From Shewanella sp. MTB7 (GTDB lineage: Bacteria; Pseudomonadota; Gammaproteobacteria; Enterobacterales; Shewanellaceae), in NCBI RefSeq assembly GCF_027571385.1, contig NZ_CP085636.1:3348001-3412000 (forward strand): a stretch of 64,000 nt of DNA, read 5' to 3'. Every line of letters begins with the position of its first letter. Within the stretch, counting starts at the first letter, position 1. Made by a program: the position numbers and the translations under genes. The notes under the pieces were generated by a model, which was not told the DNA's origin, made no database searches, and saw only the letters and a program-made list of their open reading frames with translations. Below, piece after piece: positions 8,945-20,013 of the stretch.

Positions 8945-10013
8945 TTTTACCTCGCATGCAACGACAGCTGCTGAAAATGACGATGTAAGCTTTGCCCCAC
9001 TGACTCATCAACAGGTCTATGATGGGATAAAAAGCAATTTAGAAGATCATCTATTTCAATTGCCCCCAAGAGTTCAAGGGCATTATGGTATTAGACAATA
9101 TAGGATGACAGGAGATGATAAATACGCTAATGCGGCATTAGTCGATCTCTATGCAGTCACTGATTCTCAAGCCTTTTATGCATGTCAGCTCGATATACCG
9201 GGTTTTATTGACTCCGAAGCAAAAAAAGCGATTTCGATACTCGGTAAAGGCCCGAGAGCCAATGCCCGTAAAAAGGCCCTAAAACCGTTTCCTGAGTTTC
9301 TATTCTACACCGATGTCTTACTTCGTTTCTCCAGCCGTATCAATGAATTTAGCTTAACGGGCCCCTGTAATGACAAACTTATCAGTACGTTAAAACAGGC
9401 TAATTTAGAAGCGGGATTAACAGATAAGGCGATGATAAAATCATGGGCAGCCCAACTCATTAACTATGTCTACTGGGCCAAGCAACTTGGCGTTGGTGAT
9501 TATTTAGCATCATACAAACAATCGTTTATCGAAGTATACCCAAACGATAAAGACAGTAAACTCACTAAAAAGCAGTTTAGAAATAAGCTCTATGGCATGA
9601 CACATTTTATCTTTGCTGCCAGTGAATATTATCAACATGAAGTGGACGCGAAAGAGTTTGCTTGGATATTAACCTATTTCGAAAACAACATAGATCGCAT
9701 ATTAAAAGAGGCCACCGATGATATTATTGCTGAAGTAGGAATAAGCTTTCATCTAGCTGGCAAGTCAGACAATAAAATAGTGGCGCTCACACAGGCTCAT
9801 ATTGTAGACGCCTACGATCCTCAAGAGCAGTTTATTCTCTCTCCAATGGGTAATCCTGATATGGCGATGGGCGAGCATAGAAATGTATTGGCTATGATGC
9901 TACTTGACTGGCCAAAACAGTTACATCAAGGTCCTTACTTCCATAAAATTAACGCTACAAAGAAATACTTACCTAAGTTGATTGATATCAAAACTCTTGA
10001 TATCAAAAGCTAA
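8898..10013 (+). CDS. Secreted DUF3541-family protein
   Basis: A 371-residue protein with signal peptide (TSLVSLALFSFTSHATTA). AAAAGG 8 bases before the ATG at 8898 fixes the start even though it lies 47 bases inside the preceding gene. The sequence QVYDGIKSNLEDHLFQLPP and GHYGIRQYRMTGDDKYANA matches what I know as the DUF3541 family; the body is helical and without obvious catalytic motifs. Family function is unknown. Last gene of the operon starting at 4021, so probably a periplasmic partner of the other four. Confidence 0.8.
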   Translation: MHPMLKTSLVSLALFSFTSHATTAAENDDVSFAPLTHQQVYDGIKSNLEDHLFQLPPRVQGHYGIRQYRMTGDDKYANAALVDLYAVTDSQAFYACQLDIPGFIDSEAKKAISILGKGPRANARKKALKPFPEFLFYTDVLLRFSSRINEFSLTGPCNDKLISTLKQANLEAGLTDKAMIKSWAAQLINYVYWAKQLGVGDYLASYKQSFIEVYPNDKDSKLTKKQFRNKLYGMTHFIFAASEYYQHEVDAKEFAWILTYFENNIDRILKEATDDIIAEVGISFHLAGKSDNKIVALTQAHIVDAYDPQEQFILSPMGNPDMAMGEHRNVLAMMLLDWPKQLHQGPYFHKINATKKYLPKLIDIKTLDIKS

Positions 10014-10020
10014 TTCAATC

Positions 10021-10050
10021 TGGTTAGTCTGAATCTCTTTGGACTAATCA
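10021..10050. terminator. Weak hairpin between convergent genes
   Basis: Arms TGGTTAGTC and GACTAATCA pair with one G-U, around a loop of about 12 bases, just after the stop of the DUF3541 gene and before the converging SprA-like gene. There is no clear T-run, only TTCCTTTCT, so termination is plausible but not strong. Confidence 0.3.
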
Positions 10051-10128
10051 ATTCCTTTCTAATTCATCAATTTCAATGCAACTTGGAAATGCTGGATTCA
10101 GTGGTAAGGTTTTCTTATTATAGGAGGG

Positions 10129-11379
10129 TTAAACTGAGAAGCTAAACGAGCTTGTCGCTTTAGAAGCAGGTAGATATCTATCTGATACAATGTCATTTAA
10201 ATAGCTTGTGGAGGCTAATTCCAGAGTGCGAGCCTGTGATGCCAACTGACTGTTAATTTTATCAATAGTGTCAGCTACAGGGTTCTCTTCTTCTGTTTTC
10301 GATACGGTGATATCCCCATCCTCACTCACCTCAGTCCCTATACTTGTGTTAATAGGTTCAAAAATAGGAATACCTTCAATAGCCGACTCAGCACCAAGTA
10401 AAGGTGCCATCTCTTCCACTGATGGTGCATTTTGCAGTCTTTGATCTGCTAAGTCAGCCTTAGCCATATTGAGTATTCGAATCGCTTCAGCGGCCACCCG
10501 AATATCCGCCATTGATGGATCCGATGGTGCCATCGCCGCCGCATAAACTTGTCTCATTTTATTGACTGTTGCTAATGGGTTCCCCGATACCGCAGAGATA
10601 TCGATTGACACCTCACCGTCAACGGCATATCGGCGTCCATCGCTTCCTTGCTCGTAACTCAGTTGAGGACTCTGCGCAAAGCTACCTCCAACGTTTGCGT
10701 GAGCCTGTTCATGAGATCGCACTTCAGCATCTCTTTTGGCAAGCTGTTCAAGCACTTGCTGTTCAACAGCGATCGCTTTCGCTTTATCTGCACTATCAGC
10801 TTTATCACTTGTTGAGTCACTGTTGTCAGATCTACCCGAATAGGAAGTAAAAATAGGATTAGTGTCACCAACGACTTTATCGCCCTCGTCTGATGAAGGA
10901 GGATTTTGCTCTGTTACTGCTGATGAATGTTCAATAGCAGAAAAATTAGGCTGAACATCATGGGGAACAACGCTAGCATTATCGAAGGGGTTCGCGTTAG
11001 CTTGATTCAATGAACCAACTAAGGCTTCATTTGCGGCAACTGTCGTTTCACTGTCAGGCTGCATGACTCGATTAGTTGAATTAACTAAACCGGTAATAGA
11101 AAGTGCACCTTGAGTTAAGCTAAAATTTACATTAGGCGTAACTGATGCTTCTACAGCCGAAAACTCCGAGCCTACATCAGGTGTTAAGTGAGTTTGAACG
11201 CTCGGTATATTTACCGCATCAACATGAAGAGATACTGATTTTGTTTGCACCAGTGCGGGTGTCGATGACACTGAAACGACTGGTGAAGTAGAAGGTGATA
11301 GAATTGAAGACGTTCGATTTGTGGGTGAAAGGCGCTCCCTTCCCCCCGCTAGGCCTGTCGACAAATTAGCGCCTAACAT
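10129..11379 (-). CDS. SprA-related putative metalloprotease (CJM1_0395-type)
   Basis: A 416-residue protein. The first ~190 residues are low-complexity, Ser/Thr/Asn-rich and probably disordered. The conserved domain begins near VEQQVLEQLAKRDAEVRSHEQAHA; HEQAH fits the HExxH zinc-protease signature. The following YAVDGEVSIDIS and PLATVNKMRQVYAAAMAPSDPS segments are typical of the SprA-related family. No signal peptide is visible, so export would need another route. The start (ATG 11379) lies 5 bases after the stop of the preceding small gene, with GAGG upstream, indicating coupling. The biological role of the family is not known to me. Confidence 0.8.
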   Translation of the reverse strand: MLGANLSTGLAGGRERLSPTNRTSSILSPSTSPVVSVSSTPALVQTKSVSLHVDAVNIPSVQTHLTPDVGSEFSAVEASVTPNVNFSLTQGALSITGLVNSTNRVMQPDSETTVAANEALVGSLNQANANPFDNASVVPHDVQPNFSAIEHSSAVTEQNPPSSDEGDKVVGDTNPIFTSYSGRSDNSDSTSDKADSADKAKAIAVEQQVLEQLAKRDAEVRSHEQAHANVGGSFAQSPQLSYEQGSDGRRYAVDGEVSIDISAVSGNPLATVNKMRQVYAAAMAPSDPSMADIRVAAEAIRILNMAKADLADQRLQNAPSVEEMAPLLGAESAIEGIPIFEPINTSIGTEVSEDGDITVSKTEEENPVADTIDKINSQLASQARTLELASTSYLNDIVSDRYLPASKATSSFSFSV

Positions 11380-11384
11380 TGAGA

Positions 11385-11660
11385 CTAGACCTCAATGTTG
11401 ATAATAGTACCTACAGTCTCTGATGAGGTTTCTAACACTTCTGCAGACGCTTCGCCTTGATTCTGTGCTTCAACTGCTGAAATTAACGCTTCTGTTTTAT
11501 CAACATTCTCAATCGGTCTTGCTTCACCAGACTCAGCACTTTGACTAGATTGGCTTGGCGCTGGAGTGGGAGAGGCTACATCAACAGTGGCTTGTGTTAA
11601 GCCAGACTGGGCACTCTGCAAACCGGCTTGTCCGGATGAATAACTGGGTGGTATTTGCAT
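11385..11660 (-). CDS. Small Ser/Ala/Gln-rich protein paired with SprA-like metalloprotease
   Basis: A 91-residue protein starting at ATG 11660 with TGGAGCC as ribosome site. The N-terminal segment QAGLQSAQSGLTQATVDVAS resembles the amphipathic N-terminal helix of flagellar rod/hook proteins (ALQAAQxGLxxxxxNIAN). The rest is low-complexity, ending with a short hydrophobic GTIINIEV. It is first in a two-gene operon with the metalloprotease. I do not recognise a named family. A substrate, chaperone or secretion partner for the protease are all possible. Confidence 0.6.
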   Translation of the reverse strand: MQIPPSYSSGQAGLQSAQSGLTQATVDVASPTPAPSQSSQSAESGEARPIENVDKTEALISAVEAQNQGEASAEVLETSSETVGTIINIEV

Positions 11661-11841
11661 AACATTGGCTCCAAATAAGCTTCAAATAAAAACTAAATAT
11701 CAGCGCTAACAGTAAGCTTGGAAACACTGCGGTTTCAAGGTTAATTATTGACCACTTTAGCTCAAAAGTACAGCTTACGGCAGTGTTTTATCTTCATTCA
11801 GATCTATATTCACGCACCGTATAAGCGTTAAACTCTCAGAA

Positions 11842-12951
11842 TTACACCCAAGCTGATTCCCAATCTTTCCAAACGGGATTAAAACCTCTCACTTTCATCG
11901 CAGCGCATACCTCATTAGGCGCTCGTTCATCACTAATCTCAAACTGATCTAATTGAGTATCGGGTTCCAAATAACCACCAGGTTGGGTTGAACTTCCTGC
12001 GCTCACCTGAGTCACCCCAAGTCCAAACAAGTTATCGCGCAATTCAGCGGATTCGCGGGTCGACAGACTAATTTCAAGCTGATGATTAAACAGACGAAAA
12101 GCGCAGATGAGTTGCACTAAGCCTTTATCAGTTAACTCAACTTTGGGGACTATGCCACCGGTACATGGTCGCAATCTGGGCAGAGAGACACTGTAACGCG
12201 TTCGCCAAAACTGTGATTCTAAGTATGCGAGATGATGACCCAGCAGCAAAGCATCTAAACGCCAATCATCTAAGCCAAGCAGGACTCCCAACCCAATTTT
12301 ATCAACCCCAGCCCTTGCAACTCGCTCCGGAGTTTCGAGTCTATATTCAAAGTCTTTTTTATTGCCCCGAGTGTGGTGTTTAGCATAAGTTTGTGGGTTA
12401 TAAGTCTCTTGATAGATCATTACAGCATCAAGCCCAAGTTTTACTAGTTGCGAATATTCTGTCTCTTTAAGCGGCTGAACCTCCATCGCCACATAACTAA
12501 AGCTGGCTTTAACACTGGGCAAAACTGAGCTGAAATAATCGATGCCGACTTTGGTTTCGTGTTCACCAGAGACCAATAAAATGGAGTCATAGTTCATCGA
12601 CTTAATCACCGCCACCTCAGCGTTTATCTCATCCAAACTTAGGGTTTTTCGCTTAATACGATTACTCATGCTAAATCCACAGTAATCGCATTCATTAGCA
12701 CATAGGTTCGATAGATACAGTGGCAGATACATGCCTATATTGGCCCCGAATCGTTGTCGAGTGAGTAAAGCCGAGGATTGAGCCATCTGCTCAAGGTAGG
12801 GCTCAGCCGCCGGAGACAAAAGAGCCAATAAACTATCTAGAGAACCTTGAGGGTTCAGCAATGCCTTTTCTACATCTTTATGTGTGCATGAATAAAGCGT
12901 TAAGCTCAACTTTTCCCGAGAGAGTTCTTGTAAGTATGAGAGAAAACTCAT
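11842..12951 (-). CDS. thiH: 2-iminoacetate synthase ThiH
   Basis: Radical-SAM enzyme that cleaves tyrosine to dehydroglycine and p-cresol for thiazole synthesis. The 4Fe-4S motif CANECDYCGF (CxxxCxxC) is present, then VSGEHETKVGIDYF and GIVPKVELTDKGLVQLICAFR. The start is placed at ATG 12951, not the GTG 30 bases upstream, because GGAGGGGAG directly precedes this ATG and the product then begins MSFLSYLQEL at 369 residues. Last gene of the thi operon, 39 bases after thiG. Confidence 0.95.
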   Translation of the reverse strand: MSFLSYLQELSREKLSLTLYSCTHKDVEKALLNPQGSLDSLLALLSPAAEPYLEQMAQSSALLTRQRFGANIGMYLPLYLSNLCANECDYCGFSMSNRIKRKTLSLDEINAEVAVIKSMNYDSILLVSGEHETKVGIDYFSSVLPSVKASFSYVAMEVQPLKETEYSQLVKLGLDAVMIYQETYNPQTYAKHHTRGNKKDFEYRLETPERVARAGVDKIGLGVLLGLDDWRLDALLLGHHLAYLESQFWRTRYSVSLPRLRPCTGGIVPKVELTDKGLVQLICAFRLFNHQLEISLSTRESAELRDNLFGLGVTQVSAGSSTQPGGYLEPDTQLDQFEISDERAPNEVCAAMKVRGFNPVWKDWESAWV

Positions 12952-12990
12952 TTTCTCCCCTCCACTTCGTCCAAATAACACCGGCTTACA

Positions 12991-13755
12991 CTAATCATTT
13001 AAAAATCCCGTCAATGGGCTGGTATTACTCGCTTGCTGACTCATTTGGCCCAAACCAGCAAGGTAAGCATCCCTACCGGTTTGTACAGCTTGAGCGAAGC
13101 ATCGTCCCATGGCGATAGGGTGTAAACTACTTGCGATCGCCGTGTTAACTAACACAGCATCAGCACCAAGCTCCATGGCCCTTAACGCTTGCGATGGGGC
13201 CCCAATGCCCGCATCAACGATCACAGGAATATTAGCCTGTTCGATAATGATCTTTAAAAATGGCTCTGTGATCAGTCCCTGATTGGAGCCTATCGGGCTG
13301 CCTAAAGGCATCACAGCCGCACAACCAACCTCTTCTAATCGGCGGCAAAGCACCGGATCTGCATGGATATAAGGCAATACGATGTAGCCTTTTTCACAAA
13401 GGATTCTAGCCGCTTCTAACGTCTCTATCGGATCGGGCATCAGATACTTGGGATCTGGGTGTATCTCCAATTTTATCCAAGAGGTGTTTAACACTTCTCG
13501 AGCGAGTTCAGCCACAAAGATGGCCTCTTTTGCATTTCTTGCCCCAGCAGTGTTAGGTAACAGCTTGATACCACTTTGTAACAGAGGCGATAAAATATCA
13601 TCGAGGCCGGTTTTAAGGTCTAGACGTTTCATCGCCATGGTGACTAGTTCTGACTCTGTGGCTTTGATAGCCGCTAACATAGTGTAAGAGGATGAGAACT
13701 TACCTGTGCCAGTAAATAATCTTGATTGGAACTCATGATCCGCAATTTTTAGCAT
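12991..13755 (-). CDS. thiG: Thiazole synthase ThiG
   Basis: ThiG condenses deoxyxylulose phosphate, dehydroglycine and ThiS-thiocarboxylate into the thiazole phosphate. The 254 residues match the family's usual length. Visible motifs are [14 protein letters not shown] at the N-terminus, [16 protein letters not shown] containing the Schiff-base lysine strand, and [14 protein letters not shown] and [15 protein letters not shown] for phosphate binding. It starts one base after the thiS stop, so the two are translationally coupled and the proteins form a complex. Confidence 0.96.
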   Translation of the reverse strand: MLKIADHEFQSRLFTGTGKFSSSYTMLAAIKATESELVTMAMKRLDLKTGLDDILSPLLQSGIKLLPNTAGARNAKEAIFVAELAREVLNTSWIKLEIHPDPKYLMPDPIETLEAARILCEKGYIVLPYIHADPVLCRRLEEVGCAAVMPLGSPIGSNQGLITEPFLKIIIEQANIPVIVDAGIGAPSQALRAMELGADAVLVNTAIASSLHPIAMGRCFAQAVQTGRDAYLAGLGQMSQQASNTSPLTGFLND

Positions 13756-13756
13756 A

Positions 13757-13978
13757 CTAGCCTCCCGCTACCACTGAAAAGATCTCAATTTGATCTGCAA
13801 CTTCACAAACCTTTTCTTGCCAATGACTTCTAGGGATTATCTCGCCATTACACACCACGGCCACTGATTTAGGCTCAAGCTGCTGTCGGGTAATCAATCC
13901 CGCTAAACTCATTCCCTTAGGGATAACGAGTACCTCATCATTTATCACAAGTTCTATCATAAACTCGCCATTTTCCAT
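13757..13978 (-). CDS. thiS: Sulfur carrier protein ThiS
   Basis: Small ubiquitin-fold protein ending in VVAGG; the C-terminal Gly-Gly is adenylated by ThiF and then made a thiocarboxylate. Start placed at ATG 13978 (MENGEF), with GGGGAGATGAGGTG just upstream. A further ATG at 13960 (MIELV) would give the shorter usual length of about 67 residues but has a poor ribosome site. It lies between thiF and thiG in the operon. Confidence 0.93.
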   Translation of the reverse strand: MENGEFMIELVINDEVLVIPKGMSLAGLITRQQLEPKSVAVVCNGEIIPRSHWQEKVCEVADQIEIFSVVAGG

Positions 13979-13994
13979 CACCTCATCTCCCCTG

Positions 13995-14798
13995 TTAATA
14001 CTCTGCATGACACGCCTCTTTTTGAGTATCTAAAAGCAACGGCTTAATAACACTTACACACACAGGGCACTTAGGATTTCTACTCAAGCTTGCTTCGCGC
14101 CACTTAAATTTCAATCCATCAAATCTGAGCAACTTGCCGAACATTTTCCCGATACCAAGTAAAAGGTTAATCGCCATTAAGCTTTGCATTGACGCCAAAG
14201 TCCCAACCATAGGCCCTAACACACCGGCAGTGCTGCAACTTGTGGTCACGAGAGAGTCTTGTGGAAATAAACAGGTATAACAACCAGCATTGGGCGCTTG
14301 CTTCAGATCAACTGTAAACAGGTATCCCGAAAAGTGCGCCACCGATGCGGTCACCAATGGGATATGTAAACTGACACATGTTTGATTAACACGGTGACGA
14401 GTCTCTAAGTTATCACTGCAATCGAGCACAATATCAGCCCACTCAACGGTGCTGCTGGCATTATCGAGTGATAGCCGCTTTGTGATACCATTGATCTCAC
14501 AATTAGGATAACGCTGTATCAACTTGTCACGGGCACGCGTAGATTTATACTCACCTATATCCTTATCATCAAATAACAGTTGTCTGGGTAGATTAGAACT
14601 TTCAACACGATCATCATCAACTAAGGTTAAATGCCCAACTCCAGCTGCTGCCAAGTATTGTGCAGCTAACTGCCCTAAGCCGCCAACACCAACAATCAAC
14701 ACCTTGGCATTCTTTAGTGTTGATTGGCCAAGTTCACCGACCTCAGGCAGTAAGATCTGTCTTGAGTAGCGCATAAACTCATCATCACTGAGTGGCAT
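13995..14798 (-). CDS. thiF: ThiS adenylyltransferase ThiF (HesA/MoeB/ThiF family)
   Basis: An E1-like enzyme that adenylates the C-terminus of ThiS. The N-terminal MRYSRQILLPEVGELGQ, the nucleotide-binding VLIVGVGGLGQLAAQYLAAAG and the DNLETRHRVN segment are diagnostic. Two Cys pairs (CYTC and CPVC) form the structural zinc site. ATG 14798 is preferred to GTG 14801 for its GGGAGG at 6 bases. The start overlaps the end of thiDE by 14 bases and its end lies just before thiS, so translation is probably coupled. Confidence 0.94.
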   Translation of the reverse strand: MPLSDDEFMRYSRQILLPEVGELGQSTLKNAKVLIVGVGGLGQLAAQYLAAAGVGHLTLVDDDRVESSNLPRQLLFDDKDIGEYKSTRARDKLIQRYPNCEINGITKRLSLDNASSTVEWADIVLDCSDNLETRHRVNQTCVSLHIPLVTASVAHFSGYLFTVDLKQAPNAGCYTCLFPQDSLVTTSCSTAGVLGPMVGTLASMQSLMAINLLLGIGKMFGKLLRFDGLKFKWREASLSRNPKCPVCVSVIKPLLLDTQKEACHAEY

Positions 14799-16398
14799 CA
14801 CATGCCTCCCATAACTCAGAGAGTACTTGGTAAGCTTTAGCTGGATCTTCAGCTTGAGTCACCGCTCTCACGACTGCAACGTCATGAACTTGAGTTTGCT
14901 TCACCTCTGCAAGCTTAGAGGCATCGATTCCGCCAATGGCCACTAAAGGATAATGTTCACCCAACAATGCAACATAATGCTTCAGCTTATCTAAACCTTG
15001 CGGCGCAGAGGGCATCTCTTTAGTCGTTGTGGGAAAAATATGTCCTAAAGCGATATAAGAAGGTGTAATTTGATTAGCCAGTAACAACTCAAAATAACTG
15101 TGGCTCGACACGCCCAAAGCCATACCAGCTTTGGCTATTTTAACAAGATCAGCCGAGTACAAATCCTCTTGCCCTAGGTGTGTGCCATAAGCACCATGTT
15201 TAAGCGCAAACTCCCAATGATCGTTGATAAACAATTTGGCTTTATAATCACGACCCAGCTGAACAGCCAAATTTATCTGATGATCTATATATTGTGCTGA
15301 GCCCTCCTTAATCCGCAGTTGAATCGTCTTAGCCCCTGCGCCAAGTAAACGGTGCAATAAAGCGACGGTGTCCACCACCGGATACAGACCCAAACGTTCA
15401 TCTATGGAAAGAAACTCAACGCCATCTGGTAATGAGGGACCTGAATCCAATGTGGTGATCTTGGGATAAATGCTCAAATCCGATGGCCATCCCGTTCGTG
15501 CTAGCGGGCCAGCGCCCTTGCCAACCTGATAGCTCACGGTGATTCCCGCAGTCACATAAGCTTTAGCCACAACTACCGCATCATGTAGTACATAACCTTG
15601 AGCCAGAACGCTTGCGATTGCAGAGCTTAAGGTACAGCCACTGCCATGAGTGTTTTTACTCTCAATACGCGAACCCGATAGCAGGAAGCTTCTCCCTTGA
15701 TGAAATGATGAGCTCCCTTTTGCATCACAACAGACAAAAATATCTTGTGAACATTCAGCAAGCCAAGTTGGACCAAGATCGCCTCCTTTGGCTAGCACAT
15801 TGCAGCTCAACTGTTTCGATAAGCTTTGCGCTGCTTGCAGACACGCGGCTTGATCGGCTAACCCCGTTGCTGATTTATTACCATTAACTGAGGAAGAGTT
15901 CATCTCGCTCTTGTCCACCAGCGCCGCTAGTTCTGCAATATTGGGCGTAATTAAGGTTAACAAACCGTCAAATGGTGAAAAATCTAAACTAGGATTTAAC
16001 GCATCACCACAAGTGGCAAACATCACGGGATCCAAAATGATATTAACCTGCACGTCACAACGCTTCTGGTAGTTGCTTAATTCATCCCTAAGCCAGTTAG
16101 CAAGTAAAAAGATCTGACTTTGGTTGGCTAAAAGTCCAATTTTGATCGCCGCTGGCGGCAAGTCTTGCAACAGAGTATTGAGCTGTGAGCTAAACATCTC
16201 TTTAGAGACGGCTTCAACCAAACTGACAGTCACGGAAGATTGCGCCGTTAAACACGTCAGCACACTGCAGGGATGGCAGCCTAGATCTTGTATCGTCAGT
16301 AAGTCGGCCTGAACACCCGCTCCACCGCCGCTATCTGAACCTGCAATGGTCCACACCACAGGCTTAGCAGCTAAAGGTTTTAGTTTTAGCATTGGCAT
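14785..16398 (-). CDS. thiDE: Bifunctional HMP(-P) kinase / thiamine-phosphate synthase (ThiD-ThiE fusion)
   Basis: Two enzymes in one 537-residue chain. Residues ~15-300 are ThiD, which phosphorylates hydroxymethylpyrimidine: TIAGSDSGGGAGVQADL, IILDPVMFATCGDAL and NTHGSGCTLSSAIASVL carry substrate and ATP sites. Residues ~335-530 are ThiE, which joins the pyrimidine and thiazole halves: LYPVVDTVALLHRLL, IQLRIKEG, LFINDHWEFAL, and VAIGGIDASKL for the phosphate. Both active sites look complete. GAGG sits 8 bases ahead of ATG 16398, and the gene begins right after thiC. ThiD-ThiE fusions are established in some gammaproteobacteria. Confidence 0.95.
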   Translation of the reverse strand: MPMLKLKPLAAKPVVWTIAGSDSGGGAGVQADLLTIQDLGCHPCSVLTCLTAQSSVTVSLVEAVSKEMFSSQLNTLLQDLPPAAIKIGLLANQSQIFLLANWLRDELSNYQKRCDVQVNIILDPVMFATCGDALNPSLDFSPFDGLLTLITPNIAELAALVDKSEMNSSSVNGNKSATGLADQAACLQAAQSLSKQLSCNVLAKGGDLGPTWLAECSQDIFVCCDAKGSSSFHQGRSFLLSGSRIESKNTHGSGCTLSSAIASVLAQGYVLHDAVVVAKAYVTAGITVSYQVGKGAGPLARTGWPSDLSIYPKITTLDSGPSLPDGVEFLSIDERLGLYPVVDTVALLHRLLGAGAKTIQLRIKEGSAQYIDHQINLAVQLGRDYKAKLFINDHWEFALKHGAYGTHLGQEDLYSADLVKIAKAGMALGVSSHSYFELLLANQITPSYIALGHIFPTTTKEMPSAPQGLDKLKHYVALLGEHYPLVAIGGIDASKLAEVKQTQVHDVAVVRAVTQAEDPAKAYQVLSELWEACDATQ

Positions 16399-16401
16399 GG
16401 C

Positions 16402-18524
<2,123 letters not shown>

Positions 18525-18608
18525 GCTTGTTTCCTTCGCTGGTATTAACCAGATCAGGTTCAACGGATCCCGAATAAACGGTCTCAGCCCTTAGGCACTC
18601 CGACAAGA
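18525..18608 (-). promoter_or_regulatory. TPP riboswitch (THI element)
   Basis: On the minus strand the conserved blocks occur in order: GTCGGAGTGC, GGCTGAGA, then GATCCGTTGAACCTGATC, TGGTTAATACCAGCGAAGG and a closing AACAAGCATGA. These are the P1-P5 elements of the TPP aptamer. It lies upstream of thiC, where bound thiamin pyrophosphate normally shuts off the operon. Confidence 0.96.
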
Positions 18609-18617
18609 TGGAAACGA

Positions 18618-18646
18618 GTATAAACGTAAAACAACAAAATAAACAA
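18618..18646 (-). promoter_or_regulatory. Probable sigma-70 promoter of the thi operon
   Basis: Minus-strand TTGTTT (18641-18646) and TATACT (18618-18623) are separated by 17 bases. Transcription would begin just before the first conserved block of the riboswitch, as expected. Called by eye. Confidence 0.6.
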
Positions 18647-18786
18647 GTGATTCCACTGAGATTAAACATCAGTTAGCATGAAAAATATAGATAATATTAA
18701 ATAGTTGATAAAAATAATAATTTATTAATAAATCCAATTATTGATCAAACAAATTAAATTACAGATGAATATTTATCACCTTAAAG

Positions 18787-19779
18787 CTAACGTCTTATGC
18801 CCATTTTTTCAGCTCTTGCCGCAATGGCTTTCTGCAGATCCGATACCAATGACTTACCATCACATCGAAATGGATAGCCTAAATTTTCTGCATGAGGATT
18901 AATGGGGTTTGGGGTTTTTACTACCCGATAACAGGTCGAACCTTGCTTAACAATACGATTAGGATCCAACTCACTATCAAACGTTCGAGTCTCAGCCCAA
19001 ATATCATGCTCAGGAAGTTCTAAAATAATCATCTCACCATCCATCTCACTCAATGAGCGCTTGCGGGTATAACGTATCGACTCCTCAATCATCAGATCAT
19101 CTAGCGCTTGGGCTCGTTGCCTTTGAAAGTAACCTTGAGTAGATTGGCTTAAATTGAGACTTGGTTTGCTTATCTGATGTAAAGCCCCTTTATTAGGCTC
19201 TTGATCTTCGATGCCTTCGGGCTGTTCTTTATCTTCGGCTAATGGAACTTCAACTTCTTTAACAGCATCAAGGTTTAACGGCTCATCGACAGATTTAGGC
19301 TCTAATGGGGCAGACTGTTGAACAACATTTGTTATTTGCTCAACAACAACCCTACCTTGTACCACTTCAATATTAGGTTCGTAATAAATATAGGCCTTCA
19401 ATTTGGGCCATTGCTGTTTTGGGAAGTGTAAAATTTGTGGTTGCCATGCTTGCTGAAGGAGCAGAATAAGTAACAGATGGCCAAGGGTAACAATAAACAA
19501 AAAGATGAGATTTGTCCGATAGCGATTAAGCCCATTACAGCCAGATGAATGAGCTAGGTCTTTAAATCCATCAAGGTTATTTTGAGCCAGAGTTGAGTTG
19601 CTTTTCACTAAGTTTACATCAATAACACCGAACTCAGATAGCCCGATTAATGAATCACACTCAGCTGAAAAACTCGCTAAAGTAGGCACACTCCCTTTAC
19701 TCACCTTAAACTTAACTGCCTCATCGGGCAACTCATCTAAGTTGACGGTAAATTCTTTAGCTTTATCACTTGTGAACAT
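18787..19779 (-). CDS. Unknown membrane-anchored protein with TonB-like layout
   Basis: About 330 residues. An ~85-residue cytoplasmic part precedes a single helix (NLIFLFIVTLGHLLLILLLQ, about residues 91-110). An acidic, Pro/Glu-rich linker follows (about 150-210), then a C-terminal domain with two cysteines (STCYRVV, PFRCDGK). This cytoplasm-helix-linker-domain plan is like TonB or related envelope-spanning proteins, but I see no TonB C-terminal motif. ATG 19779 with GGAA 9 bases upstream is preferred to the GTG one codon earlier. It stands alone between the thi operon and a divergent gene. I do not recognise the family. Confidence 0.65.
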   Translation of the reverse strand: MFTSDKAKEFTVNLDELPDEAVKFKVSKGSVPTLASFSAECDSLIGLSEFGVIDVNLVKSNSTLAQNNLDGFKDLAHSSGCNGLNRYRTNLIFLFIVTLGHLLLILLLQQAWQPQILHFPKQQWPKLKAYIYYEPNIEVVQGRVVVEQITNVVQQSAPLEPKSVDEPLNLDAVKEVEVPLAEDKEQPEGIEDQEPNKGALHQISKPSLNLSQSTQGYFQRQRAQALDDLMIEESIRYTRKRSLSEMDGEMIILELPEHDIWAETRTFDSELDPNRIVKQGSTCYRVVKTPNPINPHAENLGYPFRCDGKSLVSDLQKAIAARAEKMGIRR

Positions 19780-19959
19780 CACTGTATCAATTCCATTTAA
19801 ACCGTTTCATTAATACCAATAGCGAGATGACAAACAGATGAAGATTAATACTAAGATGTTACAGCCGATACTAAGTTCATTTTAAAAATCAGATTGCATA
19901 GAACAATTAGTATTGATCATTCCAATGTACATTAATGCTAGATTGTCTAAGTAAAAGCA

Positions 19960-19995
19960 CTACCACTGAGCGTACACGTGTACGCTCAGTGGTAG
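19960..19995. repeat. 36-bp perfect palindrome in a divergent intergenic region
   Basis: The half CTACCACTGAGCGTACAC is followed without spacer by its exact reverse complement. T-runs lie outside on both sides (TTTTA on the plus strand, CTTTTAC reading the minus strand). It is 180 bases before the start of the TonB-like gene and 61 bases before the HlyIII gene. It could be an operator, a bidirectional terminator or a cruciform. Confidence 0.8.
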
Positions 19996-20013
19996 TTTTA
20001 AAAACTGAATACT

